Source: Streptomyces sp. WM6386 (lineage in GTDB: Bacteria; Actinomycetota; Actinomycetes; Streptomycetales; Streptomycetaceae). From it: DNA of 64,000 nt. Both the position numbers and the translations under genes were made by a program. The notes below the pieces were generated by a model. The model did no database searches. It was not told the origin of the DNA and saw only the letters and a program-made list of their open reading frames with translations. The stretch lies in the NCBI RefSeq assembly GCF_000972385.1, contig NZ_JXTE01000032.1, positions 52,515 through 116,514 of the forward strand, written 5' to 3'. Below are positions 18,828-31,011 of the stretch, in pieces (position 1 is the first letter of the stretch; the number at the start of each line of letters is the position of its first letter).

Positions 18828-20057
18828 GTGAGCAGCGACCCGTGGGGCCGCGTCGACGAGACGGGGACCGTGTACGTGCGTACGGCCGACGGCGAGCAGG
18901 TCGTCGGTTCCTGGCAGGCCGGCTCCCCTGAGGAGGCGCTGGCCTACTTCGAGCGCAAGTACGAGGGCCTGGTTGTCGAGATCGGCCTCCTCGAGAAGCG
19001 AGTGAAGACCACCGATCTGTCGGCGAAGGACGCACAGGTCGCCATCGACCACATTCGCGAGCAGGTGGACGCGCACCACGCGGTCGGCGACCTGGACGCC
19101 CTCAAGGTGCGTCTGGACAAGCTCGTGGAGACGGTCGAGAAGCGTCGCGAGGAGCGCAAGCAGCAGCGTGCCAAGCAGTCCGACGAGGCCCGTCACTCCA
19201 AGGAGGCGCTGGTCGTCGAGGCGGAGGAGCTGGCGCAGTCCGACCAGTGGCGTTCGGCCGGTGAACGGCTGCGGGCCCTGGTGGACACCTGGAAGGGTCT
19301 GCCGCGCCTTGACCGCAAGTCCGACGACGAACTGTGGCACCGCTTCTCCCACGCCCGGTCGGCGTTCTCCAAGCGTCGCAAGGCCCACTTCGCCTCGCTC
19401 GACGCACAGCGCGAGGAGGCCCGTAAGACCAAGGAACGGCTGGTCTCCGAGGCCGAGGCGCTGTCCGGCTCCACCGACTGGGGTCCGACGGCCGCCCGCT
19501 ACCGCGAGCTGATGACGGAGTGGAAGGCCGCGGGCCGCGCCCAGCGCGAGCACGAGGACGACCTGTGGAACCGCTTCCGCGGCGCCCAGGACGTCTTCTT
19601 CGCCGCCCGCAGCTCGGTCTTCGCCGAGCGCGACGCCGAGCAGACGGAGAACCTGAAGCTCAAGGAGGAGCTGGCCGCGGAGGCCGAGAAGATCCTCCCG
19701 GTCACCGACCTCAAGGCGGCGCGGTCCGCGTTCCGCCAGCTCAACGAGCGCTGGGAGGCCATCGGCCACGTCCCGCGCGACGCGCGTCCCAAGGTCGAGG
19801 GCCGGATGCACGCCGTCGAGCGGGCCATCCAGGAGGCCGAGGAGACCGAGTGGCGCCGGACGAACCCGGAGGCACGCGCGCGTGCCGCGGGTCTCACCGG
19901 TCAGCTCCAGGACGCCGTGTCCAAGCTCCAGGGCCAGATCGAGCAGGCCCGCGCCCAGGGCAACAACGCCCGCGCCGACAAGCTCGAGCGCGAGCTGGAG
20001 GGCCGCCAGGCGCTTCTGGACCAGGCGCTGAAGGGTCTGCAGGAGTTCGGCGGCTGA
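18828..20057 (+). CDS. DUF349 domain protein
   Basis: The 409-residue protein has an N-terminal region with DETGTVYVRTADGEQVVGSW followed by long charged helices and at least three DUF349 repeats (for example FSKRRKAHFASLDAQREEARKTK and FFAARSSVFAERDAEQTENLK). It probably forms an extended coiled coil. The GTG at 18828 is preceded by GGAGGAGG. The function of DUF349 is not established. Convergent with relA across a strong terminator. Confidence 0.85.
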   Translation: MSSDPWGRVDETGTVYVRTADGEQVVGSWQAGSPEEALAYFERKYEGLVVEIGLLEKRVKTTDLSAKDAQVAIDHIREQVDAHHAVGDLDALKVRLDKLVETVEKRREERKQQRAKQSDEARHSKEALVVEAEELAQSDQWRSAGERLRALVDTWKGLPRLDRKSDDELWHRFSHARSAFSKRRKAHFASLDAQREEARKTKERLVSEAEALSGSTDWGPTAARYRELMTEWKAAGRAQREHEDDLWNRFRGAQDVFFAARSSVFAERDAEQTENLKLKEELAAEAEKILPVTDLKAARSAFRQLNERWEAIGHVPRDARPKVEGRMHAVERAIQEAEETEWRRTNPEARARAAGLTGQLQDAVSKLQGQIEQARAQGNNARADKLERELEGRQALLDQALKGLQEFGG

Positions 20058-20085
20058 CAGGCCGCGGTTCGGCTGCTACGACGAG

Positions 20086-20116
20086 AAGGGCCCCGTACCT
20101 CGTGTACGGGGCCCTT
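20086..20116. terminator. bidirectional terminator, DUF349 gene and relA
   Basis: Perfect 13-base arms (AAGGGCCCCGTAC and its complement) with the loop CTCGT, ending in CCCTTT on the plus strand, between convergent genes. Confidence 0.88.
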
Positions 20117-20128
20117 TCGTGGTCTGCC

Positions 20129-22663
<2,535 letters not shown>

Positions 22664-22850
22664 GAGGACTCCTCGTGCGCGAACCGGGTCCCCCGATCAG
22701 GCTCCGGAGACCCCATGGTAGCGAGCCTGCGGCTCAGGATCGCGTTCAGTCCGGTGTGAGGACCGTCTACCCCTGAAACGTGAGGGGTCGGCGCGGGAAT
22801 TCCGGGACCTGCCCGAGGGCCTGATGTACGTGGCCGACCGCGGCTCCGCT

Positions 22851-22883
22851 GTGGCTGGTCGCGCAGTTCCCCGCGCCCCTGGG
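22851..22883. repeat. interspersed intergenic repeat, copy A
   Basis: The stretch reads GTGGCTGGTCGCGCAGTTCC then CCGCGCCCCTGGG. Its complement shares CCCAGGGGCGCGGGG and GCGCGACCAGCCAC with 48983-49056, and I recognise it as a motif scattered between Streptomyces genes. Function unknown. Confidence 0.6.
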
Positions 22884-22927
22884 TACGTCATCGGCGGCCC
22901 GGGGAATCCCGGGCCGCCGATGACGTA
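22884..22927. terminator. terminator between apt and relA
   Basis: A perfect 20-base-pair stem with the loop GAAT, directly after the apt stop, in the gap before relA. It should end the yajC-secD-secF-apt transcript and isolate relA. Confidence 0.88.
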
Positions 22928-22943
22928 AACCGTGCTGGCCGCC

Positions 22944-23483
22944 TCAGACCACCAGCAGGGCCTCCAGCGGAGCGCCCTCCAGCGCCTGCTCCAGGCGGGG
23001 GCGGCCCGCGAGGAAGCCGAGTTCCATCAGGACCGCGAGGCCCGCGACCTCGGCGCCGGCCCTGCGGATCAGCTGGATCGCGGCCTCGGCGGTTCCGCCG
23101 GTGGCCAGCACGTCGTCGACGATCAGGACGCGGTCGTCGGCCGACAGGTCCTCGGCGTGCACCTCGATCTCCGCGGAGCCGTACTCCAGGTCGTACGCCT
23201 GGCCGAGGGTGGCTCCGGGGAGCTTGCCCGCCTTCCGTACGGGGATGAAGCCGAGGCCCGCGCGGACGGCCACCGGGGCGCCGAGGATGAAGCCGCGGGC
23301 CTCCAGGCCGACGACCTTGGTGGCGCCGGTGCGCCCGGCGATCTCCGCGAGCGCGTCGGTCAGCGCGGTGAACGCCGCCGGGTCCGCCAGGAGCGGGGTG
23401 ATGTCCTTGAACATCACACCCGGTTCCGGGTAGTCGGCCACGTCACGGATGCGGCTGAACAGCAGCTCCTTGATGTCGGTCAT
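22944..23483 (-). CDS. apt: adenine phosphoribosyltransferase
   Basis: The 179-residue enzyme joins adenine and PRPP to give AMP. The PRPP-binding motif VLIVDDVLATGGTA and GLEARGFILGAPVA are present; MFKDITPLLADP is the family N-terminal signature. The ATG start overlaps the secF stop as ATGA. It lies between secF and relA as in other actinobacteria, linking purine salvage to the alarmone gene. Confidence 0.95.
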   Translation of the reverse strand: MTDIKELLFSRIRDVADYPEPGVMFKDITPLLADPAAFTALTDALAEIAGRTGATKVVGLEARGFILGAPVAVRAGLGFIPVRKAGKLPGATLGQAYDLEYGSAEIEVHAEDLSADDRVLIVDDVLATGGTAEAAIQLIRRAGAEVAGLAVLMELGFLAGRPRLEQALEGAPLEALLVV

Positions 23484-24589
23484 CGCCGCTTCCCCGAGGG
23501 GCGGCCGCGGCCCCGGCTGCGCGAGGCGGGCTGGGTGCGCGGGCCGACGACCGCGTGGGCGTCCTCCGGCTCGTCGCCGTGCGAGTCCTCGCCGCGGGCC
23601 TCCGCCTGGTCCTCCTCGGCGCCGGCCTGGGCACGCTTGGCCAGGACCCGCTTCTTGAGGGCCTTCATCTGCGGCTCGAGCTCCTTGAGGTCCGCCACGA
23701 GCGGCGTGGCGATGAAGATCGAGGAGTACGCACCGGCGGCGAGACCGACGAACAGCGACAGCGAGATGTCGTTGAGCGTGCCCGCGCCGAGGAAGCCGCC
23801 ACCGATGAACAGCAGGCCCGCCACCGGCAGCAGCGCGACCACCGTGGTGTTGATGGAACGGACCAGGGTGCCGTTGATCGAACGGTTGGCGATGTCGCTG
23901 TAGGTCCAGCGGGTCTGCTTGGTGATGTCCTTCGTCTGCTCCTTGAGGGAGTCGAAGACGACCACCGTGTCGTAGAGCGAGTAACCGAGGATGGTCAGCA
24001 GACCGATCACCGTGCCCGGCGTGACCTCGAAGCCGACGAGGGCGTAGATGCCGACGGTGATGGTGATGTCGTGGATCAGTGCGACGAGCGCCGCGATGGC
24101 CATACGCCACTCGAAGGCGATCGCCAGATAGATCACCACCAGGACCATGAAGATCGCCAGACCCTGCCAGGCCTTGTTGGCGATCTGGTCACCCCAGCTG
24201 GGACCGACGAGGTCGGCCGCGATCTTCTCGGGGTCGACCTTGAAGTCCTCGGCGAGCTGGTTCTTGATCTGGTCGGACTGCGTGGTGTCCATACCGGCGA
24301 TCTGGATACGCAGCGTGCCGTTGCCGAGCTTCTGCACGACGGCGTCGTGGCCGGAGGCCTCTTCCGCGTACTCCTGCGCCTGGGAGACGGAGATGCTGGT
24401 CTTCTCGGTCGTGAAGACGGCACCGCCCTGGAAGTCGATGCCCATGTTCAGGCCGCGCACCGCCAGGCCGACGATGGCCGTGATGGTGATCAGGATCGAG
24501 ATGCCGTACCAGAGCTTGCGGTGGCCGACGAAGTCGTAACTGATCTCGCCACGGTGCAGTCGGGCGCCGAGGTTGCCGAGTTTCGACAT
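23480..24589 (-). CDS. secF: protein-export membrane protein SecF
   Basis: About 369 residues. SecF works with SecD and YajC to drive late steps of Sec export with the proton gradient. Six membrane segments are visible; the signature FQGGAVFTTE, the GFEVTPGTVIGLLTILGYSLYDTVVVFDS motif and SINGTLVRSINTT are typical. A hydrophilic C-terminal tail is rich in E and R. The ATG at 24589 fits GGAGG spacing better than the GTG at 24595. It begins two bases after secD. Confidence 0.94.
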   Translation of the reverse strand: MSKLGNLGARLHRGEISYDFVGHRKLWYGISILITITAIVGLAVRGLNMGIDFQGGAVFTTEKTSISVSQAQEYAEEASGHDAVVQKLGNGTLRIQIAGMDTTQSDQIKNQLAEDFKVDPEKIAADLVGPSWGDQIANKAWQGLAIFMVLVVIYLAIAFEWRMAIAALVALIHDITITVGIYALVGFEVTPGTVIGLLTILGYSLYDTVVVFDSLKEQTKDITKQTRWTYSDIANRSINGTLVRSINTTVVALLPVAGLLFIGGGFLGAGTLNDISLSLFVGLAAGAYSSIFIATPLVADLKELEPQMKALKKRVLAKRAQAGAEEDQAEARGEDSHGDEPEDAHAVVGPRTQPASRSRGRGRPSGKRR

Positions 24590-24591
24590 GC

Positions 24592-26352
24592 TCACGCCTC
24601 CTTCGTCTCAACGGGGGCGGGACGGCGGGTGCGGCGCAGTGGCGGCTTGGCACCCAGACTCTTCGGGTCGAGGCCGGACCACTTGTTGCCGCTCGCGAAG
24701 AACGGGCGGCGGGCCAGCAGCGTCATCAGCGGCTTGGTGAAGAAGAAGACCACGACGACGTCGAGGACGGTGGTCAGACCCAGCGTGAACGCGAAGCCCT
24801 GGACCTTGCCGACGGTGACGATGAACAGCACCGCCGCGGCGAGGAACGACACGAAGTCGGAGACCAGGATGGTGCGCCGGGCGCGCGGCCAGGCCCGCTC
24901 GACGGCGGGGCGCAGGGAGCGGCCCTCACGGATCTCGTCACGGATGCGCTCGAAGTACACGATGAACGAGTCCGCGGTGATACCGATGGCGACGATGGCA
25001 CCGCACACGGCCGGCAGGTTCAGCGCGAACCCGATGGCCGGGCCGAGCAGCGACATGAGCACATAGGTGAGGATGCCGGAGACGAGCAGCGAGGCGATCG
25101 CGACCAGCGACAGACCGCGGTAGTAGAACACCAGGTACAGGATGACCAGCGCGAGGCCGATCGCACCGGCGAGCAGACCGGCGTGCAGCTGGTCGGTGCC
25201 GAGCGCGGCGGTCACCGTGGTCACGCTCTGCTCCTGGAAGGAGAGCGGGAGCGCGCCGTACGACAGCATGTTGGCGAGGCTCTGGGCCTCCTCCTGCGTG
25301 AAGCTGCCGGAGATCTGGGCCTGGCCACCGGTGATGGACTGGCTGACGGTCGGGCTGGAGACGACCTCGCCGTCGAGGACGATGCCGAACTCGTTCTGCG
25401 GCAGTTGGTTCTGGGCGAGCTGGCCGGTGATGTCGGCGAACTTCTTGGCGCCGCTCTTGTCGAAGTCCATCGTGACCTGCCAACCGGCGGCGGTCTGCGT
25501 GTCGTAGATGGCCTGGGCCTTCTTGACCTCGGTGCCGGCGACGGCGGCCGGGCCGAGCAGGTACTTGTACCAGACGCCCTGGATCTCGCCGCAGCCCACG
25601 GTGGAGTCCTCGGGCTTGACGCCTTCGCCGGCCTTGTTGCGCTGTCCCTGCTTGGAGCAGTCGAGGGCGGTGTACGCGGCCTGGAGCTTGGCGTCGGCGG
25701 CGGTGCCGGTGCTCGCGGAGGCGGACGGGCTCGCGGGGGCGGAGGGCGAGGCGGAGCCCGACGGGGTCGGGTCGGCCTTCAGCGCGTCGGAGGCGGCGCG
25801 GCCCTGCGTGGTGGCGGAGGCCGACGGGGAGCTCGACGAGGTCGCCTTCTCACCCGTGGTGGCCGACTCGCTCGTGGAGGGGCTCGGCGAGGCGCTGGAG
25901 GAACCGCTCTTCGACGCGCTCGCGCTCGGCGAGGGCGTGGCGGCGGCGCCGGTGGCCTCCTGGGCCAGCACCGGACGGAAGTACAGCTTCGCGGTGGTGC
26001 CGACCTGGTCCCGGGCTTCCTTGGAGTTGGTGCCCTTGGGAATGTTGACGATGATGTTGCGGTCGCCCTGGGTCTGCACCTCCGCCTCGGAGACGCCCAG
26101 GCCATTGACACGGCGGTTCATGATGTCGACCGCGGTGTCCATGTTGGCCTTGTTGATCGCGGACCCTTGGTCGGCCTTCGCCTCCAGCGTGATGCTGGTA
26201 CCGCCGGCGAGGTCGATACCGAGACGCGGCGTGGTGTGACCGGAGAGGAACATCCCTCCGGTGAGCGCCACGATGGCGATCAGGATCAGGGCCAGCGAGC
26301 GCCCTGGCTTGCTCTGGGCGCTCGCGCTCCGGCCCCTCTTGGGTGCTGCCAC
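24592..26352 (-). CDS. secD: protein-export membrane protein SecD
   Basis: The 586-residue protein has one N-terminal membrane segment (19-35), a large external domain, and five C-terminal membrane segments containing GADSFIVYFERIRDE-like sequence (here ITADSFIVYFERIRDE). GIDLAGGTSITLEAK is the P1 head signature. Residues 132-220 are a low-complexity insert made almost only of S, A, P, T and K/E, absent from E. coli SecD. The GTG at 26352 is preceded by GAGGGAG at good spacing; a longer reading upstream is proline/arginine-rich and unlikely. It is in an operon with yajC, secF and apt. Confidence 0.95.
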   Translation of the reverse strand: MAAPKRGRSASAQSKPGRSLALILIAIVALTGGMFLSGHTTPRLGIDLAGGTSITLEAKADQGSAINKANMDTAVDIMNRRVNGLGVSEAEVQTQGDRNIIVNIPKGTNSKEARDQVGTTAKLYFRPVLAQEATGAAATPSPSASASKSGSSSASPSPSTSESATTGEKATSSSSPSASATTQGRAASDALKADPTPSGSASPSAPASPSASASTGTAADAKLQAAYTALDCSKQGQRNKAGEGVKPEDSTVGCGEIQGVWYKYLLGPAAVAGTEVKKAQAIYDTQTAAGWQVTMDFDKSGAKKFADITGQLAQNQLPQNEFGIVLDGEVVSSPTVSQSITGGQAQISGSFTQEEAQSLANMLSYGALPLSFQEQSVTTVTAALGTDQLHAGLLAGAIGLALVILYLVFYYRGLSLVAIASLLVSGILTYVLMSLLGPAIGFALNLPAVCGAIVAIGITADSFIVYFERIRDEIREGRSLRPAVERAWPRARRTILVSDFVSFLAAAVLFIVTVGKVQGFAFTLGLTTVLDVVVVFFFTKPLMTLLARRPFFASGNKWSGLDPKSLGAKPPLRRTRRPAPVETKEA

Positions 26353-26484
26353 CTTCTCGTACTCCCTCTCGGGCCGCTGCGCGCCGGGTCTGCGGGCGGG
26401 CGGCCATGACATGGTGTCGATCCCGTGCGAGCTGCGTACGGCCGAGGGCGCGCAGGCCTGGCCCGCGCGCCCCGCAGGGTACGG

Positions 26485-26988
26485 CTACTTCGCGTCGGAG
26501 TCGCCGTCGGTCTTCTTCGGCTCGTCGTCCGTCTTCGCCTCGGCGGCCTCGTCGGCCGGCTCGGCCTCGTCGGCGGGCTCGTCCTTCTTGCCGAGGTCAA
26601 CGGACTTGTCGTCGTCGGAGGCGGCGGCAGCTTCGTCGGCGGACTCGTCGGTCTCGGTGAGGGAGGAGGCGTCGTCGGGGACGACGTCGGTCTTCAGGTC
26701 GTGCTCGACACCGTGGACGATCCGGTTGTACTCGTCGTCCGTCAGGACGGCACCGATCGCGTTCTTCGCGAAGAGGAGCTCCACGCCCGGCCCCGCGTCG
26801 ACGAGGATCGTGTCGTCGTTGACCTCCTTGACCGTGGCGTACATGCCCCCGATGGTGCGGATGCCACTGCCGGGCTGCATCTGGTTCCGCATGTCGGCGG
26901 CCTGCTTCTGCTTCTTCTTCGCCGACCGGGTCATCAGGAACATGGCCCCGATGAGCACGACGAACGGGAGGAGGGTCACGAGACTCAC
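26485..26988 (-). CDS. yajC: Sec translocase accessory protein YajC
   Basis: The 167-residue protein has one membrane segment (3-20, VTLLPFVVLIGAMFLMTR), a basic KKKQKQ stretch, and the YajC domain core GSGIRTIGGMYATVKEVNDDTILVD. Beyond residue 110 it continues as a long acidic tail of D, E, A and K, longer than in E. coli (110 residues). First gene of the secDF-apt operon, GTG start. Confidence 0.92.
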   Translation of the reverse strand: MSLVTLLPFVVLIGAMFLMTRSAKKKQKQAADMRNQMQPGSGIRTIGGMYATVKEVNDDTILVDAGPGVELLFAKNAIGAVLTDDEYNRIVHGVEHDLKTDVVPDDASSLTETDESADEAAAASDDDKSVDLGKKDEPADEAEPADEAAEAKTDDEPKKTDGDSDAK

Positions 26989-27162
26989 GGGTCGGTACTT
27001 CCTTCACGTGACCGCGATGGTGAGCGGCCTGATGGTTGGGGGTGTGCGCGCCGCCGACAAAGGCGGCATCGGCGGAGTCTAAGCGAGTCCGCGTGCAGGG
27101 AACAACGCTCAGCATGGCACCCGGGTTCCTGACCCGGCCAATCCCGCACCGTCACAAAGACA

Positions 27163-28233
27163 TCACGTCCCGAACAGGTCTTGTTGTCCGTTTCCTGTGG
27201 CCGCCGAGCGGGGCGGGGTGAGGCCGAGGTGCGCCCATGCGGCGGGAGTGGCGACGCGACCACGCGGTGTACGGGCCAGCAGACCCTCCCGGACGAGGAA
27301 GGGCTCGGCGACCTCCTCGACGGTCTCGCGCTCCTCCCCCACCGCGACCGCGAGGGTGGACAGGCCGACCGGGCCACCGCCGAACAGCTTGAGCAGGGCC
27401 TCCAGGACTCCGCGGTCCAGGCGGTCGAGGCCGCGGGCGTCGACCTCGTAGACCTTGAGCGCGGCCGCCGCGATGTCACGTGTGATGAACCCGTCCGCCT
27501 TGACCTGGGCGTAGTCGCGCACCCGGCGCAGCAGACGGTTGGCGATACGGGGCGTGCCGCGGGAGCGGCCGGCGATCTCGGCGGCGCCGGCGGTGTCGAT
27601 CTCGACGTCGAGGAGGTTCGCGGAACGGTGGATGACGCGCTCCAGCTCGGCGGGTTCGTAGAACTCCATGTGCGCGGTGAAGCCGAAGCGGTCGCGCAGC
27701 GGGGGCGGCAGCAGGCCCGCGCGCGTGGTGGCGCCGACCAGGGTGAACGGGGGCAGTTCGAGGGGGATGGCGGTGGCGCCCGGGCCCTTGCCGACGATCA
27801 CGTCGACGCGGAAGTCCTCCATCGCCATGTACAGCATCTCCTCGGCGGGCCGGGACATGCGGTGGATCTCGTCGAGGAAGAGGACCTCGCCCTCCTGGAG
27901 CGAGGAGAGGATCGCGGCCAGGTCGCCGGCGTGCTGGATGGCGGGGCCCGAGGTGATGCGGATGGGGGCGCCCATCTCGGCCGCGATGATCATCGAGAGG
28001 GTGGTCTTGCCCAGGCCGGGGGCGCCGGAGAGCAGCACATGGTCGGCGGTGGCGCCTCGCGCGCGTGCAGCGCGCAGGACGAGGTCGAGCTGTTCGCGGA
28101 CCTTCTCCTGGCCGATGAACTCGTCCAGGTCCTTGGGGCGCAGGGCGGCCTCGACGGCCTGGTCCTCACGGTCGGCGACGGAGCCCACCAGGCGGTCGGG
28201 GGCGGTGTCGTCGGTCGCGTCGTCCCAGTTCAC
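27163..28233 (-). CDS. ruvB: Holliday junction branch-migration helicase RuvB
   Basis: The 356-residue AAA+ motor has Walker [10 protein letters not shown], Walker [10 protein letters not shown], sensor 1 GATTRAG and a C-terminal winged helix ending [15 protein letters not shown]. It drives branch migration with RuvA. GTG start with AGGAG upstream, 10 bases after the ruvA stop. Confidence 0.97.
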   Translation of the reverse strand: MNWDDATDDTAPDRLVGSVADREDQAVEAALRPKDLDEFIGQEKVREQLDLVLRAARARGATADHVLLSGAPGLGKTTLSMIIAAEMGAPIRITSGPAIQHAGDLAAILSSLQEGEVLFLDEIHRMSRPAEEMLYMAMEDFRVDVIVGKGPGATAIPLELPPFTLVGATTRAGLLPPPLRDRFGFTAHMEFYEPAELERVIHRSANLLDVEIDTAGAAEIAGRSRGTPRIANRLLRRVRDYAQVKADGFITRDIAAAALKVYEVDARGLDRLDRGVLEALLKLFGGGPVGLSTLAVAVGEERETVEEVAEPFLVREGLLARTPRGRVATPAAWAHLGLTPPRSAATGNGQQDLFGT

Positions 28234-28243
28234 TGACGTTCTC

Positions 28244-28849
28244 CTAGCGGGCGCGGTTCAGGGTCTGCAGGGCGGCCTTCAGCAACTGACCCACCTGGGG
28301 CGTGCCGCCGGCGGCCTCGGCCTGGGGTGCCACGGTGGACACGGCCTCGTCGGCCTCGCGGGTCGCGTAGCCGAGGCCGATCAGAGCCGCGTGCAGCTGG
28401 TCGCGCCAGCCCTGGGTGACCGGGGCGCCGACGGCCGGGGCGCCGATGGGCTCGCCCAGGCGGTCCTTCAGCTCCAGGAGCAGCTTCTGGGCGCCCTTCT
28501 TGCCGATGCCGGGGACGGCGATCAGCGCCTTCTCGTCGCCTGTGGCCACCGCCCTGCGCAGGGTGTCCGGAGCGTGTACGGCGAGCATCGCCTGGGCCAG
28601 GCGGGGGCCGACGCCGCTCGCGGTCTGGAGCAGCTCGAAGACCTGGCGTTCGTCGTCGTCCACGAAGCCGTACAGGGTCAGCGAGTCCTCCCGTACGACG
28701 AGGGAGGTGGCGAGCTTGGCCGGCTTGCCCAGGCGGAGCGTGGACAGGGTGTTCGGCGTGCACTGCACGGCCATGCCGACCCCGCCGACCTCGACGACGG
28801 CGGCGTCGGGGGCGAGTGCGGCGATCGTGCCGCTCACGAAGGCGATCAT
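28244..28849 (-). CDS. ruvA: Holliday junction DNA-binding protein RuvA
   Basis: The 201-residue protein has the N-terminal OB fold ([20 protein letters not shown]), two helix-hairpin-helix motifs ([12 protein letters not shown] and [18 protein letters not shown]) and a C-terminal domain III ([14 protein letters not shown]). It overlaps ruvC as ATGA. It loads RuvB on junctions. Confidence 0.96.
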   Translation of the reverse strand: MIAFVSGTIAALAPDAAVVEVGGVGMAVQCTPNTLSTLRLGKPAKLATSLVVREDSLTLYGFVDDDERQVFELLQTASGVGPRLAQAMLAVHAPDTLRRAVATGDEKALIAVPGIGKKGAQKLLLELKDRLGEPIGAPAVGAPVTQGWRDQLHAALIGLGYATREADEAVSTVAPQAEAAGGTPQVGQLLKAALQTLNRAR

Positions 28850-29385
28850 GCCGTACGGCCTTTCGTTGCGTCGGCTGCGTGCAGGGCGACCGCCTGCTGG
28901 AGCCTGTTCTGTGCGGGGGCGCGCCAGATGTGGCAGATGGCGAGCGCGAGGGCGTCGGCGGCGTCGGCGGGCTTGGGCGGTGCGTCGAGCCGGAGCAGGC
29001 GGGTGACCATGGCGCCGACCTGGGCCTTGTCGGCGCGGCCGCTGCCGGTGACGGCGGCCTTGACCTCGCTGGGGGTGTGCAGGGCGACGGGGATGCCGCG
29101 GCGGGCGGCGCAGAGCATGGCGACGGCGCTGGCCTGGGCGGTGCCCATCACGGTCCGTACGTTGTGCTGGCTGAACACCCGCTCCACGGCGACGAATTCG
29201 GGCCGGTACTCGTCGAGCCACTGCTCGATGCCCTGCTCGATGGTGACGAGCCGGTGCCCCAACTCGGCGTCGGCGGGCGTGCGTACGACGCCGACGCCGA
29301 GCATCGTCAACGGACGGCCGGCAACCCCTTCGACGACACCGACACCACACCGCGTGAGTCCGGGGTCCACCCCGAGTACGCGCAC
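28846..29385 (-). CDS. ruvC: Holliday junction resolvase RuvC
   Basis: The 179-residue RNase H-fold nuclease starts [16 protein letters not shown] with the first catalytic Asp7; [11 protein letters not shown] holds the catalytic Glu, and [12 protein letters not shown] holds the last acidic pair. GTG start with GGAGG upstream. It resolves junctions bound by RuvAB, encoded directly downstream. Confidence 0.96.
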   Translation of the reverse strand: MRVLGVDPGLTRCGVGVVEGVAGRPLTMLGVGVVRTPADAELGHRLVTIEQGIEQWLDEYRPEFVAVERVFSQHNVRTVMGTAQASAVAMLCAARRGIPVALHTPSEVKAAVTGSGRADKAQVGAMVTRLLRLDAPPKPADAADALALAICHIWRAPAQNRLQQAVALHAADATKGRTA

Positions 29386-29535
29386 CGCGCCCCCTCCCCT
29401 ACTTTGCGGCTAATCCGCCGCCGCTCTCGCGGACGTAGCTGAACGCCGTCGGGGTTCCTCAATTGATGGTTGCGGCCCATGGGACGGCGATCTTTGACTC
29501 TCGTCAGGCTATCCGCTGCCACCGACAATGGCGGC

Positions 29536-29563
29536 GGGCCGGTGGGACGTGTCCCATCGGCCC
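29536..29563. terminator. terminator of yebC
   Basis: Thirteen-base arms (GGGCCGGTGGGAC and GTCCCATCGGCCC, one G-T pair) separated by two bases lie just after the yebC stop and before ruvC. Confidence 0.7.
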
Positions 29564-29590
29564 GTCGAAACGGCTCAACTCGCGGCAGTG

Positions 29591-30343
29591 CTACGCGTCG
29601 ACCTTCTCCATGACCTCGTCGCTGACATCGAAGTTGGCGAAGACGTTCTGCACGTCGTCGCTGTCCTCGAGGGCGTCGATCAGCTTGAAGATCTTCCGGG
29701 CGCCGTCCTCGTCGAGCTCGACCTGCATGGTCGGGACGAAGTTGGCGTCGGCGGAGTCGTAGTCGATGCCGGCGTCCTGGAGGGCGGTACGGACCGCGAC
29801 GAGGTCGGTGGCCTCGGAGAGGATCTCGAAGGACTCACCGAGGTCGTTGACCTCCTCGGCACCCGCGTCCAGGACGGCTCCCAGGACGTCGTCCTCGGTC
29901 AGCTCGCCCTTGGCGACGATCACGACGCCCTTGCGGTTGAAGAGGTACGAGACGGAGCCCGGGTCGGCCATCGAACCGCCGTTGCGGGTCATGGCGACCC
30001 GCACGTCCGAGGCGGCGCGGTTGCGGTTGTCGGTGAGGCACTCGATGAGCACCGCGACGCCGTTCGGGCCGTAGCCCTCGTACATGATCGTCTCGTAGTC
30101 GGCGCCACCGGCCTCGAGACCGGCGCCGCGCTTGACCGCGGAGTCGATGTTCTTGTTCGGGACCGAGCTCTTCTTGGCCTTCTGAATGGCGTCGAACAGC
30201 GTCGGATTGCCGGACACGTCGGCGCCACCGGTACGGGCCGCGACCTCGATGTTCTTGATCATTTTCGCGAAGAGCTTGCCGCGCTTGGCGTCGATCACGG
30301 CCTTCTTGTGCTTCGTCGTAGCCCATTTAGAGTGGCCGGACAT
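29591..30343 (-). CDS. YebC/PmpR-family transcriptional regulator or translation factor
   Basis: The 250-residue protein starts [25 protein letters not shown], the strict YebC signature, and has [18 protein letters not shown]. YebC-family proteins were described as DNA-binding regulators (ruvC neighbours) and more recently as factors that help ribosomes at proline stretches; the first view rests on position next to ruv genes. ATG 30343 with GGAG upstream. It is separated from ruvC by a terminator. Confidence 0.92.
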   Translation of the reverse strand: MSGHSKWATTKHKKAVIDAKRGKLFAKMIKNIEVAARTGGADVSGNPTLFDAIQKAKKSSVPNKNIDSAVKRGAGLEAGGADYETIMYEGYGPNGVAVLIECLTDNRNRAASDVRVAMTRNGGSMADPGSVSYLFNRKGVVIVAKGELTEDDVLGAVLDAGAEEVNDLGESFEILSEATDLVAVRTALQDAGIDYDSADANFVPTMQVELDEDGARKIFKLIDALEDSDDVQNVFANFDVSDEVMEKVDA

Positions 30344-30392
30344 CTGCCTGTCTCCTTCGCGTAACCCATCCAAACAACGAACGCCAGAGATC

Positions 30393-31004
30393 CTACAAGG
30401 ACTCCGCCGCCCGGTTCGCGCGCACCATGTCGACGAACAGGGCGTGCACGCGGTGGTCGCCGGTCAGCTCCGGGTGGAACGACGTGGCGAGCGCGTTGCC
30501 CTGGCGGACCGCGACGATGTGGCCGTCGTGCTCGGCGAGCACCTCGGTCTCGGCGCCGACGGACTCGACCCAGGGGGCACGGATGAAGACACCCTCTACA
30601 GCATCGCCCTCGACGCCCTCGACGTCGACCGTCGCTTCGAAGGACTCGTTCTGCCGTCCAAAGGCGTTGCGGCGAACGATCATGTCGATGCCGCCGATCG
30701 TCTCCTGGCCCGAGCGTGGGTCGAGGATCTTGTCGGCCAGCATGATCATGCCCGCGCAGGTGCCGTAGACAGGCATTCCGGCACGTACACGCGCGCGGAG
30801 CGGCTCCATCACGCCGAACAGGACGGCCAGTTTGGAGATGGTCGTGGACTCGCCGCCGGGGATGACCAGACCGTCGATCTCGGCGAGTTCCTCGGGCCGC
30901 CGCACCGGCCTGGCCACGGCGTCCGCCGCGGCCAGGGCGATGAGGTGCTCCCGTACGTCGCCCTGGAGAGCCAGGACGCCGATGACTGGGGCTTCGTTCG
31001 ACAT
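30393..31004 (-). CDS. pdxT: pyridoxal 5'-phosphate synthase glutaminase subunit PdxT
   Basis: The 203-residue class I glutaminase frees ammonia for PdxS. Catalytic triad Cys83 (GTCAGM), His177 and Glu179 (SFHPEL); the oxyanion region PGGESTT is at 49-55. It starts seven bases after pdxS. An internal stretch, [17 protein letters not shown], matches the family. Normal length. Confidence 0.96.
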   Translation of the reverse strand: MSNEAPVIGVLALQGDVREHLIALAAADAVARPVRRPEELAEIDGLVIPGGESTTISKLAVLFGVMEPLRARVRAGMPVYGTCAGMIMLADKILDPRSGQETIGGIDMIVRRNAFGRQNESFEATVDVEGVEGDAVEGVFIRAPWVESVGAETEVLAEHDGHIVAVRQGNALATSFHPELTGDHRVHALFVDMVRANRAAESL

Positions 31005-31011
31005 GGTGTGA

